From contig JBOIDC010000001.1 in the NCBI GenBank assembly GCA_050740315.1, positions 62,001 through 126,000 on the forward strand: a stretch of DNA of 64,000 nucleotides. Direction: 5' to 3'. The position numbers and the translations under genes are program-made. Shown piece by piece: positions 61,544-64,000 of the stretch. The notes under the pieces are model-generated. The model saw nothing but the letters and a program-made list of their open reading frames with translations. It did no database searches and was not told the origin of the DNA. The first letter of the stretch is position 1. Each line of letters opens with the position of its first letter. Source of the DNA: JACCYU01 sp050740315. GTDB taxonomy: Bacteria > Pseudomonadota > Gammaproteobacteria > JACCYU01.

Positions 61544-63073
61544 ATGTACGAATCTTTTTATAAGCTCCGCGACGAACCTTTTCGGCTAAGCCCGGATCCT
61601 TACTATAGTTTCAAGCACAGAAGCTACGTCCAGGCCGAAGGTTATTTGCGGTACGGCGTGCAGCGCGCCGAGGGGATCGTCATGGTCACCGGCGTGACGG
61701 GCACCGGCAAAAGCACGCTGGTCAGCGACCTGCTGAGTGAATTTCCCTCCTCCAAATTGTTGACCGGTACGCTGGTCGTCACACGGCTGGAAACTGACGA
61801 TCTGTTCCGCGCGGTCGCATTCGCCTTCAATCTATCGGTCGAGGGCATGGACAGGGCCAGCGTGCTGCGCACCTTGGAGTTGTTCCTCATGGAGCAGGCG
61901 CAAGCCAACAAACGCGCGCTGCTAGTGGTCGACGAGGCCCAGAATCTTTCCCTGGATGGACTCGAGGACCTGCGCCTGCTGACCAATTTGCAAATGGGCA
62001 ATCGACCGTTACTGCAGATCTTTCTGCTCGGTCAGGAAAGTCTGCGTGACAAGGTGCAGAGCCCGGCGCTGAAACAACTGCTCCAGCGGGTAATCGCCGC
62101 CTGTCACTTGGATCCGCTGGAACCCGACGAAGCCCACGACTATATTGAGCAACGCCTGTTGCATGCCGGCTGGCAGGGCGATCCGACAATCACCGATGAT
62201 GCCTTCACCCTGATTCACAAATACAGTAGCGGTATCCCGCGGCGTATCAACCAGCTCTGCAGCCGGTTGTTCCTGTATGGAAGCGTCGACGAAAAACATG
62301 TGCTGGACGTGGCGGAGGTGCAGGCGGTGCTGGAGGACTTCCGCAAGGAGCTTCTGGTGCCGGCCGACGAGCAGCACCATATAGAAGAGTTCTCGCGCAA
62401 TTACGTGCGCGCCCGCAAGAGCGGCGCCTATCAGCCGCGGGTGGTGCCGACGCCGGTGCGGCCGATCGAAGGCGGCAAGAGCGAGGCAGCCCGCCCATCG
62501 AATACCTCGTCCGAGCGTTTCAACCGATCGCCAATAGCCGACCCGCCGCGTGCGCGCCATGAACGCGGGGCGCCGGAACGCGGTGGCGGCGCGACACCCC
62601 ACCTGCAGCCGGTTGCGAAAAAGTCCGCCGTCAACGAAGCGTTACGGTCTTTGGAAGAAGAGCGTACGCCACCGCCCTCGGCGCGGCCCCGCGCCACGTC
62701 GCATGGTGTCGCGCATCGCGAAGAACCAGCCGACGCCGTCAAGTCCGCGCGAGACCGGCCTTCCCTGTTTGCCGATCCCCGTGACGAGCGGCGCGCCCCA
62801 GGACCGACTGTGCGTCAACAACCTTATGAGGAAGACCCCAATGACCGCTATGAGCGCCCCGGTTCTGGGCGATCCTGGTTGACCTTGCTGTTGGCGCTGG
62901 CTTTGCTGGCGACCAGCATTTACGCGGCGAGCCCGCTGATCAGGGATCAGTTCGGCATCGACATCGCGGCGATGGTGCACGACAGGGTCGGCGCGCTGAC
63001 GGGAGCGCCGCCATCCGAACCGACTGATCAGCAACCGGCAGGCGCCGCCAAAGAAGCGCCAGCAGAAGAATAA
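61544..63073 (+). CDS. ExeA/GspA-like AAA ATPase with C-terminal membrane helix
   Basis: 509 residues. The N-terminal MYESFYKLRDEPFRLSPDPYYSF and the ATPase motifs TGVTGTGKST and LLVVDEAQNLS (about 45-52 and 120-132) match the ExeA/GspA family, with GIPRRINQLCSRLF as sensor 2. Residues about 290-440 are low-complexity, rich in Pro, Arg and Glu. A single helix (WLTLLLALALLATSIYAA, about 446-463) precedes a short periplasmic tail. Aeromonas ExeA needs a peptidoglycan-binding domain, which is absent here, and no ExeB partner is seen. Its function is unknown. Confidence 0.88.
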   Translation: MYESFYKLRDEPFRLSPDPYYSFKHRSYVQAEGYLRYGVQRAEGIVMVTGVTGTGKSTLVSDLLSEFPSSKLLTGTLVVTRLETDDLFRAVAFAFNLSVEGMDRASVLRTLELFLMEQAQANKRALLVVDEAQNLSLDGLEDLRLLTNLQMGNRPLLQIFLLGQESLRDKVQSPALKQLLQRVIAACHLDPLEPDEAHDYIEQRLLHAGWQGDPTITDDAFTLIHKYSSGIPRRINQLCSRLFLYGSVDEKHVLDVAEVQAVLEDFRKELLVPADEQHHIEEFSRNYVRARKSGAYQPRVVPTPVRPIEGGKSEAARPSNTSSERFNRSPIADPPRARHERGAPERGGGATPHLQPVAKKSAVNEALRSLEEERTPPPSARPRATSHGVAHREEPADAVKSARDRPSLFADPRDERRAPGPTVRQQPYEEDPNDRYERPGSGRSWLTLLLALALLATSIYAASPLIRDQFGIDIAAMVHDRVGALTGAPPSEPTDQQPAGAAKEAPAEE

Positions 63074-63130
63074 ACAGTAATTCCATCCATTCGGCGTCGA
63101 CGGGCGCCATTGCTAGGTCCGTGCGTCCAG

Positions 63131-64000
63131 CTATCCCTGTTCCTTCGCCGTTCTTAAGCCGTCGGGCATCTCTACCGCCGGATTCTCGATCAAATCATGC
63201 AAGATGTGCGCGGCTTCTTTCAGCAGCACCTGATCGGGGTCGAACTCGTCGTTGCCATCCTGCTTTGCCTCGTCGCGCTGCGGCAGTCCGCTCGCTTTGC
63301 GATAAATGGTTTCGCGGTTCTGACTGGCCTCCTTCAACGCGTCCATTTCTTTACGCCGCTGTGTTTCAAGCAGGCTGACCTCAGTCTCGCTTAGCGCTTT
63401 TTCACTCGCCCGTATTTCCGCCAGCAGGTAAGCGAAGGCCGGATCGTGCTGAACGCGCTGCGCATGCCGTGCACGCACCGCGTCTACGGCGTTCATGTGC
63501 GACGCGCGCGGCGAAAAATCGGCAGCGTGGATGTGATCCCACGGCAAGGCATTATCCAGAGCGCGCTCACCCTGATCTTGATTGTCAGTCACGGTGGGAA
63601 ACACGATATCCGGCACCACGCCCCGATGCTGAGTGCTCGCGCCGTTTACGCGGTAAAACTGCGCGACCGTCATCGTGATCTGGCCCAGTCCGCCGTCCTT
63701 GTCGCCAATTTGTTGATTCAAATCGACCATTTGCTGCACCGTTCCCTTACCGAAGGTCGGTTCACCCAGCACTACGCCGCGGCGGTAATCCTGGATCGCG
63801 CCGGCAAAAATTTCGGACGCTGACGCGCTGGAACCATCCACCAGCACCGCCAGAGGCCCGCTATAGGCGATGCCCGGATCCGGATCTTGCAGCACCTGGA
63901 CGCGGTTGGTGGTGTCCTTGACCTGCACGATGGGCCCCGACTCGATGAACAAGCCCGTCAGTTGCGTCGCCTCCGTCAGCGAGCCGCCGCCGTTGCCGCG
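63131..64000 (-). CDS. prc: C-terminal part of tail-specific protease Prc (S41)
   Basis: At least 289 codons; the gene runs off the right edge, where RGNGGGSLTEATQLTGLF reads in frame. This is the second half of the C-terminal processing protease. The active-site serine lies in LVDGSSASASEIFAGAI and the lysine in GEPTFGKGTVQQ. The C-terminal DUF3340-like region (FSPRASHMNAVDAVRARHAQRV) is characteristic of the gammaproteobacterial form, a periplasmic protease that degrades tagged proteins and, in E. coli, controls peptidoglycan hydrolases. The PDZ domain is outside the window. Confidence 0.95.
   Translation of the reverse strand, partial: RGNGGGSLTEATQLTGLFIESGPIVQVKDTTNRVQVLQDPDPGIAYSGPLAVLVDGSSASASEIFAGAIQDYRRGVVLGEPTFGKGTVQQMVDLNQQIGDKDGGLGQITMTVAQFYRVNGASTQHRGVVPDIVFPTVTDNQDQGERALDNALPWDHIHAADFSPRASHMNAVDAVRARHAQRVQHDPAFAYLLAEIRASEKALSETEVSLLETQRRKEMDALKEASQNRETIYRKASGLPQRDEAKQDGNDEFDPDQVLLKEAAHILHDLIENPAVEMPDGLRTAKEQG

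Overview
The window is GC-rich bacterial chromosome, densely coding on both strands, and points to a gammaproteobacterium outside the enterics. The grounds are gene order: rhlB divergent from trxA-rho; a cutA-dsbD-tlpA-aroQ-accB-accC-prmA-fis-purH-purD run of the Pseudomonas type; fxsA next to groESL; and ampD, bpt, typA and lhr. A high-potential iron-sulfur protein and a CIRCE operator at groESL suggest a deep-branching (Chromatiales-like or related) lineage, but this is inference and no species can be named. I found no tRNA, rRNA, CRISPR array, prophage or intact insertion sequence.

Layout. 1-1960: the end of one gene and a complete MotB/TolR-like membrane protein with a long repeat-built periplasmic coiled coil, possibly an undescribed ion-driven envelope module. 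2071-6723: MidA-type methyltransferase, cca, a lipoprotein peptidase and an NDUFA9-like dehydrogenase. 6746-10046: rhlB, trxA, rho. 10349-12460: an isolated TonB-dependent receptor. 12575-24463 (all minus strand): purine synthesis (purH, purD) around an AEC transporter, fis, a zinc-ribbon membrane protein, prmA, accC-accB, aroQ, a TlpA-like thioredoxin, dsbD and cutA. 24751-27330: fxsA and groES-groEL with a CIRCE-overlapped promoter and a strong terminator.

27708-36228: a PAS-GGDEF-EAL protein, ampD, a HisN-type phosphatase, bpt and metH; metH carries a G/C-rich palindromic insertion in a linker. 36283-43344: a signalling region on the minus strand with a cyclic-nucleotide-binding protein, a frameshifted membrane histidine kinase, arfB with a small inverted-repeat element at its 3' end, a response regulator, a DUF2147 protein and a decayed CHASE-EAL pseudogene. 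43368-48061: a Tat-exported aldo/keto reductase, an NTP/NDP-exchange-type transporter, an MgtC-like protein, a small conserved protein, an exported PIMT and a HiPIP.

48373-64000: mostly cell envelope. An L,D-transpeptidase converges on an Lpp/OprI-like lipoprotein that ends in lysine, the expected enzyme-substrate pair for tying outer membrane to peptidoglycan. Then come lhr, typA, an alpha/beta hydrolase, an MFS exporter, an aminotransferase, a second (lipoprotein) L,D-transpeptidase, an ExeA-like ATPase with a C-terminal membrane anchor, and the C-terminal half of the tail-specific protease Prc running off the right edge.
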